A stretch of 64,000 bases of DNA from Polyangiaceae bacterium (GTDB lineage Bacteria > Myxococcota_A > Polyangia > Polyangiales > Polyangiaceae): the NCBI GenBank assembly GCA_013361525.1, contig JABFXY010000025.1, positions 1 to 64,000 on the forward strand, written 5' to 3'. A program made the position numbers and the translations under genes. Position 1 is the stretch's first letter. The number at the start of each line of letters is the position of its first letter. The notes beneath the pieces were generated by a model. That model had not been told where the DNA came from, ran no database searches, and saw nothing but the letters and a program-made list of their open reading frames with translations. Positions 41,802 through 50,552 of this stretch are shown here, one piece after another.

Positions 41802-41885
41802 AAGGTCGTCGTTCGCGCCGCCACGCCCGGCGCGGACGGTCCCAGCGGTGCGTTCTTCGACGCCAACGGCACCGTGGGTTGGTAA
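41802..41885 (+). pseudogene. C-terminal remnant of a short-chain dehydrogenase gene
   Basis: The frame ending in TAA at 41883 reads VVVRAATPGADGPSGAFFDA, then NGTVGW-stop. The GPSGAFF...W end is the characteristic C-terminus of many short-chain dehydrogenases (GPxGxFFxxGxxxxW). Nothing upstream in this frame continues the gene; it runs straight into the hairpin and the LeuC end. It is therefore probably a fossil left by deletion or rearrangement. Confidence 0.45.
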
Positions 41886-41916
41886 TCCGGACCCCAATCA
41901 TCGGAGGCTTGCATCG

Positions 41917-42423
41917 TCAGTACTTCATGTGGCCGACCTGCTCGACCTCTTCACCAGAAAACGTGAATACGGCGTTGTCCCATTTCGGGACGAGGCTCTT
42001 CGTGTGGGCGTCGCGCGACATGCTGTACCCCTCTTGGGGAATGCCGAGGATCTTATCCATCTCGCCGTCGCCGTCTTCATCGTGGAGCGCCGCGATGGCG
42101 TACTTGCCGCGTTTGTCGATTGCCGGAAACACGCACGTTACCCAGCCGCCGTCGACTGAGGTCTTGGCGCGTCGATATACCTTTTCGCTGAGCCACGTAT
42201 CTTCGTCGTCGTAGAGCGCACACAATACCGCGCCCTTCTTCTTCGCGTTGACCTGGACCGAGAATTTGATCGGGGCCTTTCCCGCCAGCTCGTCTGCCTC
42301 CGCCACGAAATCGACGGGTGTGGTCCTGTCGGTCGAGGTTGTCGCTCGACCGGACGCAGTAAAAGGAAGCGTCGCGACGACGACGGCTGCTCCAATGATA
42401 TTGCGAATTGTCGACGTGTTCAT
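41917..42423 (-). CDS. DUF2141-type secreted protein
   Basis: 168 residues. A signal peptide (IIGAAVVVATLPFTASGRA) is followed by a beta-sandwich domain of the DUF2141 kind (GAVLCALYDDEDTWL, WVTCVFPAIDKRGKYAIAALHDEDGDGEMDK, IPQEGYSMSRDA, FTFSGEEVEQVGHMKY). The DEDGDGEMD loop could bind calcium. It is periplasmic or secreted and of unknown function. It stands alone between two copies of a repeated gene end, on the strand opposite to its surroundings. Confidence 0.8.
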   Translation of the reverse strand: MNTSTIRNIIGAAVVVATLPFTASGRATTSTDRTTPVDFVAEADELAGKAPIKFSVQVNAKKKGAVLCALYDDEDTWLSEKVYRRAKTSVDGGWVTCVFPAIDKRGKYAIAALHDEDGDGEMDKILGIPQEGYSMSRDAHTKSLVPKWDNAVFTFSGEEVEQVGHMKY

Positions 42424-42578
42424 CGCTCTACTCCTTCACGCGACGTTTCGCGCAATCGAGCCTCGCGCGGACGTCACAATCCTGGGTCAGAGCACGATTG
42501 TGTCAACCTGGGGTAGTCTAGAAAGCGCGCTCAACTTCTCGACCAGACCTCTCGCTCTTTCGTGAGCAGGCTCGGAAA

Positions 42579-42643
42579 GGATCGTCGCGCCGGCGTCATA
42601 AGTGACCGAGCCAGTGACGGAGCCTGATGCTCGATCACGGTAA
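42579..42643 (+). repeat. Decayed duplicate of the 3' end and terminator of the aconitase-family gene
   Basis: GATCGTCGCGCCGGCGTC is identical to the last codons of the LeuD-LeuC gene (41731-41748). The following stop, CCGAGCCAG-like spacer and hairpin are also recognisable (GTGACGGAGC, CTGAT, GCTCGATCAC) with scattered changes. There is no coding sequence upstream of it for the rest of the gene. It marks a duplication or recombination scar around the DUF2141 gene. Confidence 0.65.
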
Positions 42644-42649
42644 GAGGCC

Positions 42650-43347
42650 CCAGCAAGTCGTCGGGACGACGGTATGGGGCCTCTTCACGTCAAAAAGCGT
42701 GTGGTAGACGCGTTGTTTGCCATGCGCTCATCGGTCTAATGCCGACGCACATCCGATCTCCATATGCCGCCTGTGAGGGAGTGAGTGCCGGTTGTCCCTC
42801 GGGCGCGCGGATCCGAAGTGACCCGGTGGTGGCTCAACCCTGCCAGATCGGATCGCAATTGCGGCGAAATCGCGCTGAAGCCTTGCATCGGCGACCGCAC
42901 AACCCACCTTTTGCAGGGAATCAAGGATCCGAAGTCGGGGTGTTCGGTCTCGACCATTCGACTTCGGATCGCGACCCCGACGGAGTCCGGCCCAGCAAGC
43001 GCGAGAGTGCAGAATCACGCGAGTGCGTCATCCGGCGTACCCGCTTGCGAGCCATATCAAACCCTGGCGTCACACGACGAACAGCGAACGCACGAGCGGA
43101 GAAAACGGCTTGATGCTCGCGCCTCAGGCTGACTTCCACCGACGGGAGATCTTCCGCAGCGCGCGATAGGTGCGCGTGCCGGCTCGCGTCGCCATTGCAT
43201 TGGCGGCTAGGGAACAGGAGTTCGAGCTCGAGCGGGTGAACAAGAAGCTCGCGGTGATCGGCCGCAGGCTCGAGCGAGCGATGAAGGCGTCATTTCGCCG
43301 AGTCGAAGAGCGATGTGATCGACGCGTGAGCGGTCTACGCTCTCAGC
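42650..43347. other. 0.7-kb stretch without a convincing gene
   Basis: Short open frames on both strands show no recognisable protein. An 11-base inverted repeat, GATCCGAAGTC at 42926-42936 and GACTTCGGATC at 42960-42970, has a 23-base spacer, and GGATCCGAAGTG occurs again at 42809-42820. Codons from 43206 onward encode a charged helical stretch (EFELERVNKKLAVIG) that may be a gene fragment, but the frame then runs into the esterase gene. The region looks like degraded or rearranged DNA. Confidence 0.4.
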
Positions 43348-44406
43348 ATGCTCGTCTCTCGCCCGTGGCCAAGCATCGTCGGATCGCTCCTCGCCTTTTG
43401 CGCCTTCGCGTGCGGCGACGACGGGCTCTCGCTCACGGGGGGCGCACCCACGATGAACACGACGTCCTCGGGCGGCTCGTCGGCATCGAACGGCGGGGGA
43501 GGGGCGACCTCGGGGATGGGCGGCGATGCCACGCTGGGCGGTGGCGGCGCCGGTGGCTCAGGCGGCGACGCTCCGCTCAAGGCTCCCGAGCAATACAATC
43601 TCGGAAGCTCTTCAGGCTGTGGCACGGACGCCGCGAGCGGATTGGACGAGACGCTGTCGATAGACGTCGACGGGACGGAGCGCACGTATTGGCGTCTCGT
43701 CCCTGACGGTTACGACAAGAACGTCGCGCACGGGTTGGTGGTCGTGCTCCACGGCTCCGGCGGAAGCGGTCAGACGGCGTACGAAAAGTTCAAGCTGCAG
43801 AACCAAGGAGGAGGGGACTTCGTATACCTCTATCCGGACGCTCTGCCCGCCGCGAGCGGGGAGCCGCGCTGGGAGACCGCAAAAGACAGCGACGATTACG
43901 CGTTCTTCGACGCCATCGTGGCGAAGGCCGAGAGCGAGCTGTGCGTCGATCGAGATCGCTTGTTCGTCACGGGTTTCAGCCTCGGGGCGCGATTCACCTC
44001 GATGCTCGGCTGCTTTCGCGGTGACGTGATTCGGGCCATCGCTCCGGGCGCCCCGGGGATGAATGCGCAGAGCCTACCCCTCGTCGCGGAGACGACCGCC
44101 GGTGATTGCCGCGGCGAGGTGGGCGCTTGGGTGTTTTGGGGAACCGACGACCCCGATCATCAGGAGGGCGCGGAGCTCGTGCGCGACTATTACAGCCAAA
44201 TCAACGGCTGTGACCCGACTCGCACGCCGCTCGCTTCACCCGCAGGCTGCGAGGCTTATGACAATTGCCCTTCCGCCCGCCCGGTCACGTGGTGCACCTA
44301 CGCGCTGAACCATCAATGGCCCGACGGCCAAAACGTCGGCTACAACGGACAGAAGGCGGCGATGAATTTCTTCAAGTCCTTCCCGACGCCGTACATGCCG
44401 CGGTGA
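43348..44406 (+). CDS. Secreted alpha/beta-hydrolase lipoprotein (PHB depolymerase/feruloyl esterase-like)
   Basis: 352 residues. The signal segment ends in CAFACG, a plausible lipobox. A Gly/Ser-rich linker (about 30-75) separates it from an esterase domain. The nucleophile motif is GFSLG (VTGFSLGARFTSML); VVVLHGSGGSG forms the oxyanion loop, WGTDDPDHQ carries the likely acid, and ALNHQWPDG the likely His. LpqC-like esterases of this type cleave polyester or feruloyl esters outside the cytoplasm. Several cysteines suggest disulfides. The type II secretion operon in this window could in principle export it, unless the lipid anchor holds it. Confidence 0.8.
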   Translation: MLVSRPWPSIVGSLLAFCAFACGDDGLSLTGGAPTMNTTSSGGSSASNGGGGATSGMGGDATLGGGGAGGSGGDAPLKAPEQYNLGSSSGCGTDAASGLDETLSIDVDGTERTYWRLVPDGYDKNVAHGLVVVLHGSGGSGQTAYEKFKLQNQGGGDFVYLYPDALPAASGEPRWETAKDSDDYAFFDAIVAKAESELCVDRDRLFVTGFSLGARFTSMLGCFRGDVIRAIAPGAPGMNAQSLPLVAETTAGDCRGEVGAWVFWGTDDPDHQEGAELVRDYYSQINGCDPTRTPLASPAGCEAYDNCPSARPVTWCTYALNHQWPDGQNVGYNGQKAAMNFFKSFPTPYMPR

Positions 44407-44428
44407 ACGCTGAGGCGGCACCAAAGAA

Positions 44429-44464
44429 AAAGGCATCAGAGAGGCTCGCCTCCCTGATGCCTTT
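44429..44464. terminator. Strong bidirectional terminator
   Basis: An 11-bp outer stem, AAAGGCATCAG and CTGATGCCTTT, continues to a GAGG/CCTC inner stem around a CTCG loop. It has A- and T-runs at its ends, between the convergent esterase (+) and the Gly/Pro-rich protein gene (-). Confidence 0.85.
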
Positions 44465-44487
44465 AGCGACCTCGACGGGTCGTCAGA

Positions 44488-46344
44488 TCACTCGTCCTTC
44501 TTGTCGCCCTTTTCCTTGAGCGACTCGACGGCCTTGTCGTAGGCCTCCATGAAGTCGGAGCCGCCGAGGGTCTTGAGCAGATCCTTCTCGGGCTTCTCGC
44601 CGGCGATGAGCGCGTCGATGACCTTCGATGCGGACTCGACCTTTTCCTTCTGCTCTTTCATGAAGTCTTCGATCGCCGTCGACTCGTCGCCTTCCGGCTT
44701 GAGCTCGAACGTGACGGAGACCCACTCGCCGTCCTGCTTGACCTCGCCGGCCTCGAGCGCGCGACGGCCAATGGCCTTCTTGGCCTTTTCATAGGCCTTC
44801 ACGCTCTTCTTCTTTTCCGGCTTCTTGGAGTCCTTGTCGTCGCCCGACTCCGACTCCTTCTCTTTTTCGTCGGCTTCTTTTTCGCAGGCCTTGGTCGTCT
44901 TGATCTTGGCCTTTTCCTTCTTGAGCGACTTCTCGATGAACTCCTGGAGCTCCTTGGCGTCGTCCTCCTTGTCGGTGCGGAACCAGTATTCGACGGTTCC
45001 TTCACCCTTCGCGGCGGTCTCGCCAACTGCCCAGTAGGGCTCCATCTCTTTGATCTTCTTGGCGGCCTTAGCGGCCTTCTCGAAGTCTTCTTCTTCCTTC
45101 TCTTCTTTTTCTTCGCCGCAGACCTTGTCGCTCAGATCCGCGTCGAGGGCGTTGCCGAAGTTGATGCGCATCGTCTCGAATGCGCCCACGCTCGTCGCCT
45201 TGTGCTTCTTGACCTTGCCGGCGACCTCGGTGAGCTTCTCCGCCTCTTTCGAGACCTTGTCGCGCTCTTTGAAGTCGTCGCCGAAGGCCTCGAGATCGTC
45301 GAGCCCGCCGCGGAGCCACATGTTGGTGTTCTCCACGTGGCCCATGCCGAACCCGCTGTCGCCTTCGCAGTCTTCCTTTTCGCCCGTGAGGAAGCAGCCG
45401 GTCTCGACGAGCGCGCCCTTGCCCTTCCACTTGCCGAGCTTCTTGTGCGAGTCGGGCCGCGCCTCCATCCCGCTCGTGTAGACCTGCACCATGCGCTTCT
45501 TGTCTTTGCTGCCGAAGCGCACGATGTAGATGTCGCCCTTCATCGACTTGGCGACCTCTTTGCCGCACTCCAGATACTTCTGGGTGTCCTTCTTCTCTTC
45601 GATCGCCTTGGCGATGCCCATTGCCGCGAACTCGGAGGAGCCGCGGAGATCGAGCGTCATCAAGTGCGCGAAGACGTCTTCGCCGGAACAGAAGTCGTCG
45701 GCCGCGGCGGACCAGCGCGCTTGATCGGGCAGGTCGCCTTTTTCGAGACCGAACCGCTCGGCGAGCATGTGATCCGATCCGATGTGCGAGACCTCGACCG
45801 TGTCTTCGGGGAGGTTCTGCACCGGGCAGGGGAACGGGTCGCCGCCGCGGAAGAACATGAAGTACGCGCCGACGCCCGCGCCGATCAGCGCGGCGCCACC
45901 GAGCGCGCCGACGATGATGCCCGTGCTACCGCCCTTCTTCTTTGCGGCGGGAGGAGGCGGCGGAGCACCACCGGGAGGCGGGCCACCCATCGGACCGCCG
46001 GGCGGGCCACCCATCGGACCACCCGGGCCCATCGGGCCAGGAGGCGGGCCATAGCCACCAGGACCCGGAGGCGGACCATATCCACCGGGGGCACCGGGGC
46101 CACCACCGCCCGGAGGACCATATCCACCACCCCCCGGAGGCGGACCATATCCACCGGGGGCACCAGGGCCTCCACCGCCCGGCGGACCATATCCGCCGGG
46201 CCCACCGGGAGCGCCAGGTCCACCCGGGCCCATCGGACCTCCGGGTCCCATCGGTCCCCCTGGTCCCCCCGGAGGGCCATAGGGTGAATGGGCACTCATC
46301 GGGGCCGGAACGCCCGCGGCGTGGTTCATCTCATTCGTCTGCAT
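44488..46344 (-). CDS. Gly/Pro-rich membrane protein with charged C-terminal region
   Basis: About 618 residues from the ATG at 46344, chosen over a GTG nine bases upstream because a GAGG lies at better spacing. Residues about 20-130 are low-complexity GGPGGPMGP-type repeats. One membrane helix follows (GIIVGALGGAALIGAGVGAYF), and the remaining about 430 residues, with several Cys and many Lys/Glu (EEKEEKEEE, DKDSKKPEKKK), lie on the other side. I do not recognise a family. Pro/Gly-rich cytoplasmic tails of this kind occur in myxobacterial membrane proteins. The region upstream contains two palindromes. Confidence 0.6.
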   Translation of the reverse strand: MQTNEMNHAAGVPAPMSAHSPYGPPGGPGGPMGPGGPMGPGGPGAPGGPGGYGPPGGGGPGAPGGYGPPPGGGGYGPPGGGGPGAPGGYGPPPGPGGYGPPPGPMGPGGPMGGPPGGPMGGPPPGGAPPPPPAAKKKGGSTGIIVGALGGAALIGAGVGAYFMFFRGGDPFPCPVQNLPEDTVEVSHIGSDHMLAERFGLEKGDLPDQARWSAAADDFCSGEDVFAHLMTLDLRGSSEFAAMGIAKAIEEKKDTQKYLECGKEVAKSMKGDIYIVRFGSKDKKRMVQVYTSGMEARPDSHKKLGKWKGKGALVETGCFLTGEKEDCEGDSGFGMGHVENTNMWLRGGLDDLEAFGDDFKERDKVSKEAEKLTEVAGKVKKHKATSVGAFETMRINFGNALDADLSDKVCGEEKEEKEEEDFEKAAKAAKKIKEMEPYWAVGETAAKGEGTVEYWFRTDKEDDAKELQEFIEKSLKKEKAKIKTTKACEKEADEKEKESESGDDKDSKKPEKKKSVKAYEKAKKAIGRRALEAGEVKQDGEWVSVTFELKPEGDESTAIEDFMKEQKEKVESASKVIDALIAGEKPEKDLLKTLGGSDFMEAYDKAVESLKEKGDKKDE

Positions 46345-46502
46345 CTCGCGCACCTCGGGTCGGGGCTTTTGTCAGACCGCGCATCCTACACAAAAGCCAG
46401 CCCGCTACGACAAGCTCGCGGTGCTCCGTGATTGAGCAGCTCGGACCGGCCGGAGCTCGGCATTCGGCCGGACAACGGACCGGAGGTGGATGTGGGTCGA
46501 CG

Positions 46503-46522
46503 CGCGGACGGTTACGTCCGCG
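46503..46522. promoter_or_regulatory. Palindromic operator candidate CGCGGACG-GTTA-CGTCCGCG
   Basis: Perfect 8-base arms around GTTA. The inner 12 bases GACGGTTACGTC are identical to those of the site at 14676-14693. It lies about 160 bases upstream of the Gly/Pro-rich protein gene, in its promoter region. Confidence 0.45.
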
Positions 46523-46611
46523 AGTCGCGCGTCTTCCCTGAGTGCCCCGCGCCTCGAACGATTTGTCTCAATCGAAACTGACCGATTACGACAAAGGCGA
46601 AAATCCCCGAG

Positions 46612-46636
46612 GTGCAACGTGTTGCAGACGTTGCAC
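46612..46636. promoter_or_regulatory. Inverted repeat GTGCAACGT-N7-ACGTTGCAC
   Basis: Perfect 9-base arms with a 7-base spacer, 28 bases after the kinase stop codon. It could be an operator for the downstream gene or the kinase terminator; there is no T-tract. Confidence 0.45.
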
Positions 46637-46664
46637 TCGGAGGGCTCGGCCCGATTTCGGGACA

Positions 46665-48143
46665 TCACAATCGCGAGCGGTAGACGCGATCGCTCTTTTT
46701 CGGCTTTCGGCCGCCGCTCGTCGCCGGGGAGCTCTTCGGCTCTTTTTTTCCGCGTTCGGCGTCGCGCTTCTTCGAGCGCTCGGGATCCTTCTTCGACGAG
46801 GGCTCGGTGGATCGCTTCGTGGTCGTGGCTTCGCGCTCGGGTGGCGGCGCGACCGCGCTCTCGGTCGTGGGCGGCGGCGCGACCGGTCTCATCACGCGAC
46901 GCTCGGGTATCGGAGCCGGCTTCGCGTTGGGAGCCACGATGCCGACGGGCGCGGCCTCGGTTGCCCTCTCGGTCGCTTGCGGCGGAGCGTCCGTCGCGAG
47001 GACGGCAGCGGGTGAGCGACCGAACCCGCCACCCCAGCCGAGGACCGGGACCGCAGCGCCGAGAACGGCGGCGGTGGCCGCGATCGTGACGGTCCTCCGG
47101 GGCAACGCGAACGCGTACCATCGCGGAGGCGGCGGCGCGTCGGTGCTGGGTAGAGGAGCGCGGTGCGCCTCGCGCGCGTGATCCGGGGCCGATGCGCCCA
47201 ACCCGGCGGCCGCGTGCTCCAGCGCGCGACGCATCTCGTCGGCGTCGCTCCAGCGCTCGTCCGGATCGATCCGCAGCGCTTTGTCGATGACCGACGCGAC
47301 CGACTCGGGCACGTCGCTCGCGACGTCGCGCACCGGTCGCGCGGGCTGTGTGAGAGCGGCGAAGAGACGCCTCGTCACCGTCTCGCCGTCGTGCACGCAA
47401 TGGCCAGTGACCATGCGGAAGAGAACCGCCCCCGCGCCCCAAACGTCCGCGCGGATGTCGACCTCGTCCCAGTTGCCCGATGCCTGCTCCGCGGGCATGT
47501 AGCCGGGCGTTCCCATCGCGATGCCGTTCCACGTCGTGTAGCTCTTTCGGTCGCGCGAGCGCGCGATGCCGAAATCGAGGAGCTTGAGCCGGCCGTCGTC
47601 GGTGAGAAAGACGTTCTCCGGCTTGATGTCGCGATGAAGGATGCCCGCGGTGTGAACCGCGTGGACGACGTCCAGCAGCGTGAGACCGATCCGGCACGCT
47701 TCGAGCGCGGTCATGCGGCCGCGGTCGCAGCGATCGAGCTTGCGATCGAGCGTCGCTCCTTCGAGCAGCTCGAGCACGAGGAACGGCGTGCCGTCCTCGG
47801 TGACGTCGTCGTCGAGCGCAGCCACGATGCCGGGGTGGCGCACTTGGTTCGCGAGCGCTCCTTCGCGAAGAAAGCGCGACGTGGCTTCCTCGTCGTTCTG
47901 GAGCGTGCGGCGCAGAATCTTGACCGCACCTCGCCGACCATTGCGATGAACGGCCTCGTAGATCTCGGCCGACCCACCTTCGCCAATCCGTCGCACGATT
48001 CGCCATTTGTCTCGGAGCACTTCTCCGATGCGCGAATCCGCCGCGCCCGAGGCGGGCTGGAGGCTTTGCTCGGTTTTTGCGCCGTCATTCGATGGCGTGC
48101 CACCGAAGAGCGAGCGAAACGGAAGCGTATCCTCGAAGACCAT
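46665..48143 (-). CDS. Membrane-anchored Ser/Thr protein kinase
   Basis: 492 residues. Kinase domain about 45-305: GEGGSAEIYEA, AVKILRR, HRDIKPENVFL, DFGIARS, and MPAEQA at the activation loop, all catalytic residues present. A single membrane helix (VTIAATAAVLGAAVPVLGW) follows a Pro-rich linker, and the C-terminal tail is Pro-rich and then Lys/Ser-rich with no recognisable sensor domain. It is transcribed divergently from the PAS-domain gene. The long upstream region holds a copy of the recurrent palindrome. Confidence 0.9.
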   Translation of the reverse strand: MVFEDTLPFRSLFGGTPSNDGAKTEQSLQPASGAADSRIGEVLRDKWRIVRRIGEGGSAEIYEAVHRNGRRGAVKILRRTLQNDEEATSRFLREGALANQVRHPGIVAALDDDVTEDGTPFLVLELLEGATLDRKLDRCDRGRMTALEACRIGLTLLDVVHAVHTAGILHRDIKPENVFLTDDGRLKLLDFGIARSRDRKSYTTWNGIAMGTPGYMPAEQASGNWDEVDIRADVWGAGAVLFRMVTGHCVHDGETVTRRLFAALTQPARPVRDVASDVPESVASVIDKALRIDPDERWSDADEMRRALEHAAAGLGASAPDHAREAHRAPLPSTDAPPPPRWYAFALPRRTVTIAATAAVLGAAVPVLGWGGGFGRSPAAVLATDAPPQATERATEAAPVGIVAPNAKPAPIPERRVMRPVAPPPTTESAVAPPPEREATTTKRSTEPSSKKDPERSKKRDAERGKKEPKSSPATSGGRKPKKSDRVYRSRL

Positions 48144-48393
48144 CGTCGCATGGGCTCGTGCAAACGGTGCTCCACGACGACGGTAGCGACGATGGTAGGA
48201 GGACTGCGGAATTCGAAGCGGCGCACGACGTGGCGCGCTGGACCGCGATGTGGCTCTTCCCTACCTCCGAGCGCACGATCGAATCGATCACGGCATGAGC
48301 GATGCAGCGCTCGGTCACGTGGTTCACTGTCCTCGTGAATCCGGGAGCTCATCGCGTCGAGGTGTCGCGTGAGCGCACGCAACCGCCGAAATT

Positions 48394-48409
48394 GTGGCGT
48401 CTACGTCAC
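48394..48409. promoter_or_regulatory. Copy of the recurrent palindrome (GTGGCG-TCTA-CGTCAC)
   Basis: Six-base arms with one mismatch and a 4-base spacer, 28 bases upstream of the PAS-protein ATG and close to where a promoter would lie. It matches GTGACG-N4-CGTCAC at 50553 except for one base. Confidence 0.45.
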
Positions 48410-48436
48410 AACGAGTGTGCGTGGAGGGAGCGCCGC

Positions 48437-49036
48437 ATGATCAACGAATACCTCCGGAAGCTCGCGCGACACCTGCCCCCGACGTCCAACGACGCGCCGA
48501 CCCTGCGAGCCGTACCCGGCCCGACGAAGGACCTCGAGCAGGATCCGCACGCGCTTTACGAGGCGCTCATGCAGCTGCGCCGCGAACACGAGGAGCTCAG
48601 CATTCGGACGATGGAGCTCGAGCACCAATGCGAGGAGATGACGAGCCTCGCGACGCTCTACGAAAAGCTCGCGACCTTCTACACGGAGCTCTTCGACGAC
48701 GCGCCCGATCCGCTCTTTTTGACGGACGACGAGGGAAAGATCCGCGACGCGAACGCCGCTGGTTGCAGGCTGTTGAAGAGCGCGCCGCTGTCGCTCTTCG
48801 GTGTCGAGCTCGTATCGCTCGTTCATCCGTCGCATCGAGACGCGTTCAACGTCGCGCTGCGTGTCTCGCAGGTTCGCGCGGTGGAGCTCCCGTCTGCGCT
48901 GCATACCCGCGCGGGCTCGACGGTATCGGTCACGCTTCGCGGGCAGCCGATGCGCAGGCTGGGCATGCAGATCCTCTGGAGCGTCCGAACGCGAACGCCG
49001 CTCGCGCTCCGGCACAATGCGCGACTGCGGCGCTGA
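48437..49036 (+). CDS. PAS-domain protein
   Basis: 199 residues from ATG at 48437, preceded by GGAGGGAG. A coiled-coil region (about 45-85, EALMQLRREHEELSIRTMELEHQCEEM) leads to a PAS domain (about 95-185): DDAPDPLFLTDDEGKIRDANAAGCRLL, LVHPSHRDAF, and the closing SVRTRTPL. There is no kinase, cyclase or DNA-binding domain, so it probably signals by contact with a separate kinase. It lies close to a Ser/Thr kinase gene downstream. Confidence 0.75.
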   Translation: MINEYLRKLARHLPPTSNDAPTLRAVPGPTKDLEQDPHALYEALMQLRREHEELSIRTMELEHQCEEMTSLATLYEKLATFYTELFDDAPDPLFLTDDEGKIRDANAAGCRLLKSAPLSLFGVELVSLVHPSHRDAFNVALRVSQVRAVELPSALHTRAGSTVSVTLRGQPMRRLGMQILWSVRTRTPLALRHNARLRR

Positions 49037-49056
49037 AAGGCGTTTGTCGTCGTACA

Positions 49057-49071
49057 TGATCCCTAGGATCA
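49057..49071. promoter_or_regulatory. Small palindrome TGATCC-CTA-GGATCA
   Basis: Perfect 6-base arms with a 3-base spacer, between the PAS gene and the next kinase gene. It could be an operator or a weak terminator. Confidence 0.3.
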
Positions 49072-49138
49072 CGTCTCGAGGACGCCCTCACTCAAGCTGC
49101 CGTCCGATAGTCATCCTGCTGTAATCTCACCCGAGCAC

Positions 49139-50401
49139 ATGGCCGGACCGGTCGAGGCGGATGAGATCGTTGCGGGCAAATACCGCATCGAGCAGGAGCT
49201 CGGGGGCGGTGGGATGGGCGTCGTGTTCTCGGCGACCCACGTGCACCTCGAGCAGCGCGTCGCGCTCAAGTTCTTGAGCGAGGAGTCCGCGAAGAACCCC
49301 GAGCTCGTCGAGCGATTCGCGCGCGAGGCCCGCGCCGCCGTACGCATCCAGAGCGAACACGCGGTCCGCGTTCTGGACGTCGGGATCCTCGGCAACGGCC
49401 AGCCCTACATCGTGATGGAGTACCTCGACGGCGCCGATCTCGAGGACATCGTTCAGAAGAGCGGTCCGCTCGCGATCGACGAGGCGGTTCGCTACGTCCT
49501 GCAAGCGTGCGAGGCGATCGCCGAGGTGCACGCGCAGGGGATCGTGCATCGCGATCTGAAGCCCGCGAACCTGTTTCTGACGTCGCGGGCCGACGGGTCG
49601 AAGCTCGTGAAGGTGATCGATTTCGGCATCTCGAAGGCTTCGTCGACACCGCAGCAATCGTCCTCGCTCACACGGACGTCCGCCGTGATGGGCTCGCCGC
49701 GTTACATGTCGCCCGAGCAGCTGCGAGCGTCGCGCGACGTCGACGCGCGGGCCGACATCTGGGCGCTCGGCGTGACGCTCTACGAGCTGCTCGGTGGACA
49801 GAGCCCGTTCGCAGGCGGGACGCTCCCCGAGGTTTGCGCTTCGGTTTTGAAAGATCCGCCGCGCCCGCTGCGGGAAAGCCGGCCCGACGCGCCGGGTGGC
49901 CTCGAGGGCGTCATCCTGAGGTGCCTCGAGAAAGAAGCGGAGAGCCGCTACCAAGATCTCGCGGACCTCACCGCTGCGCTCGCGCCTTTCGCGCCGTCCG
50001 ATGCAACGGTGAGCGTCGACCGCGTGAACGGCGTTCTGCGTCGAGCCGCGGCTTCCGCCGAAGCGCCGGCCGCTCCGCTGGAGGCCGCGGCGGTCACGTT
50101 GCGCCCCGGGCCCGCTTCACGATCGAGCAACGGCCTTTCGAACGGTGCGAAGAAGCTGGAGCTGCTCGAACGTCTCGGGGATCTTTCCCGCGTTCCTCGG
50201 CTCGCGATCGACCACGAGTCGATCTCCTCGCTGGAGCTCGATCAGAGGACTGGGGCGTTTCTGTCCTGCGTCGACGGAGCGAGCTCGATCGACGAGCTCT
50301 TGGACGTCTGCGGGATGGATCACCCCGAGGCGCTGACGATCCTCCAGCAGCTGCTCGATGCTCGTATCGTCGTGATCGACGCTTCGCCGCGCCCGCGCTG
50401 A
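49139..50401 (+). CDS. Soluble Ser/Thr protein kinase with unrecognised C-terminal domain
   Basis: 420 residues, no membrane segment. Kinase domain about 12-275: GGGGMGVVFSA, ALKFLS, HRDLKPANLFL, DFGISKAS, MSPEQL, all intact. After a linker, the last about 75 residues (LAIDHESISSLELDQRTGAFLSCVDGASSIDELLDVCGMDHPEAL in part) form a small helical domain also known to me from other myxobacterial regulators, with no assigned function. It probably binds a partner protein. The ATG at 49139 is used; no clear RBS is seen, which hints at weak translation. Confidence 0.9.
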   Translation: MAGPVEADEIVAGKYRIEQELGGGGMGVVFSATHVHLEQRVALKFLSEESAKNPELVERFAREARAAVRIQSEHAVRVLDVGILGNGQPYIVMEYLDGADLEDIVQKSGPLAIDEAVRYVLQACEAIAEVHAQGIVHRDLKPANLFLTSRADGSKLVKVIDFGISKASSTPQQSSSLTRTSAVMGSPRYMSPEQLRASRDVDARADIWALGVTLYELLGGQSPFAGGTLPEVCASVLKDPPRPLRESRPDAPGGLEGVILRCLEKEAESRYQDLADLTAALAPFAPSDATVSVDRVNGVLRRAAASAEAPAAPLEAAAVTLRPGPASRSSNGLSNGAKKLELLERLGDLSRVPRLAIDHESISSLELDQRTGAFLSCVDGASSIDELLDVCGMDHPEALTILQQLLDARIVVIDASPRPR

Positions 50402-50552
50402 AGGGCCACGCGCGTGCGTCTGATCGCACGGTGACCGGTCGGGCAATCTGATGCCAAATGGCGCGGTTGGGGCGAAATGGCCGCGCGCATCTCGGCCCTC
50501 GGGGCGCTCGAGCGACTCATACCCGCCACGGAGCCAGGCGATCTGCATCGAA

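Noticed and set aside
42739-43132. Overlapping short frames on both strands
   Set aside because: None has a clear RBS or recognisable sequence; products are rich in Arg, Ser and Pro, typical of non-coding high-GC DNA.
43170-43706. 178-codon frame running into the esterase gene
   Set aside because: The first about 50 codons encode a plausible helix but the rest is a shadow of the esterase gene. It may include a gene fragment, noted under the 42650-43347 entry.
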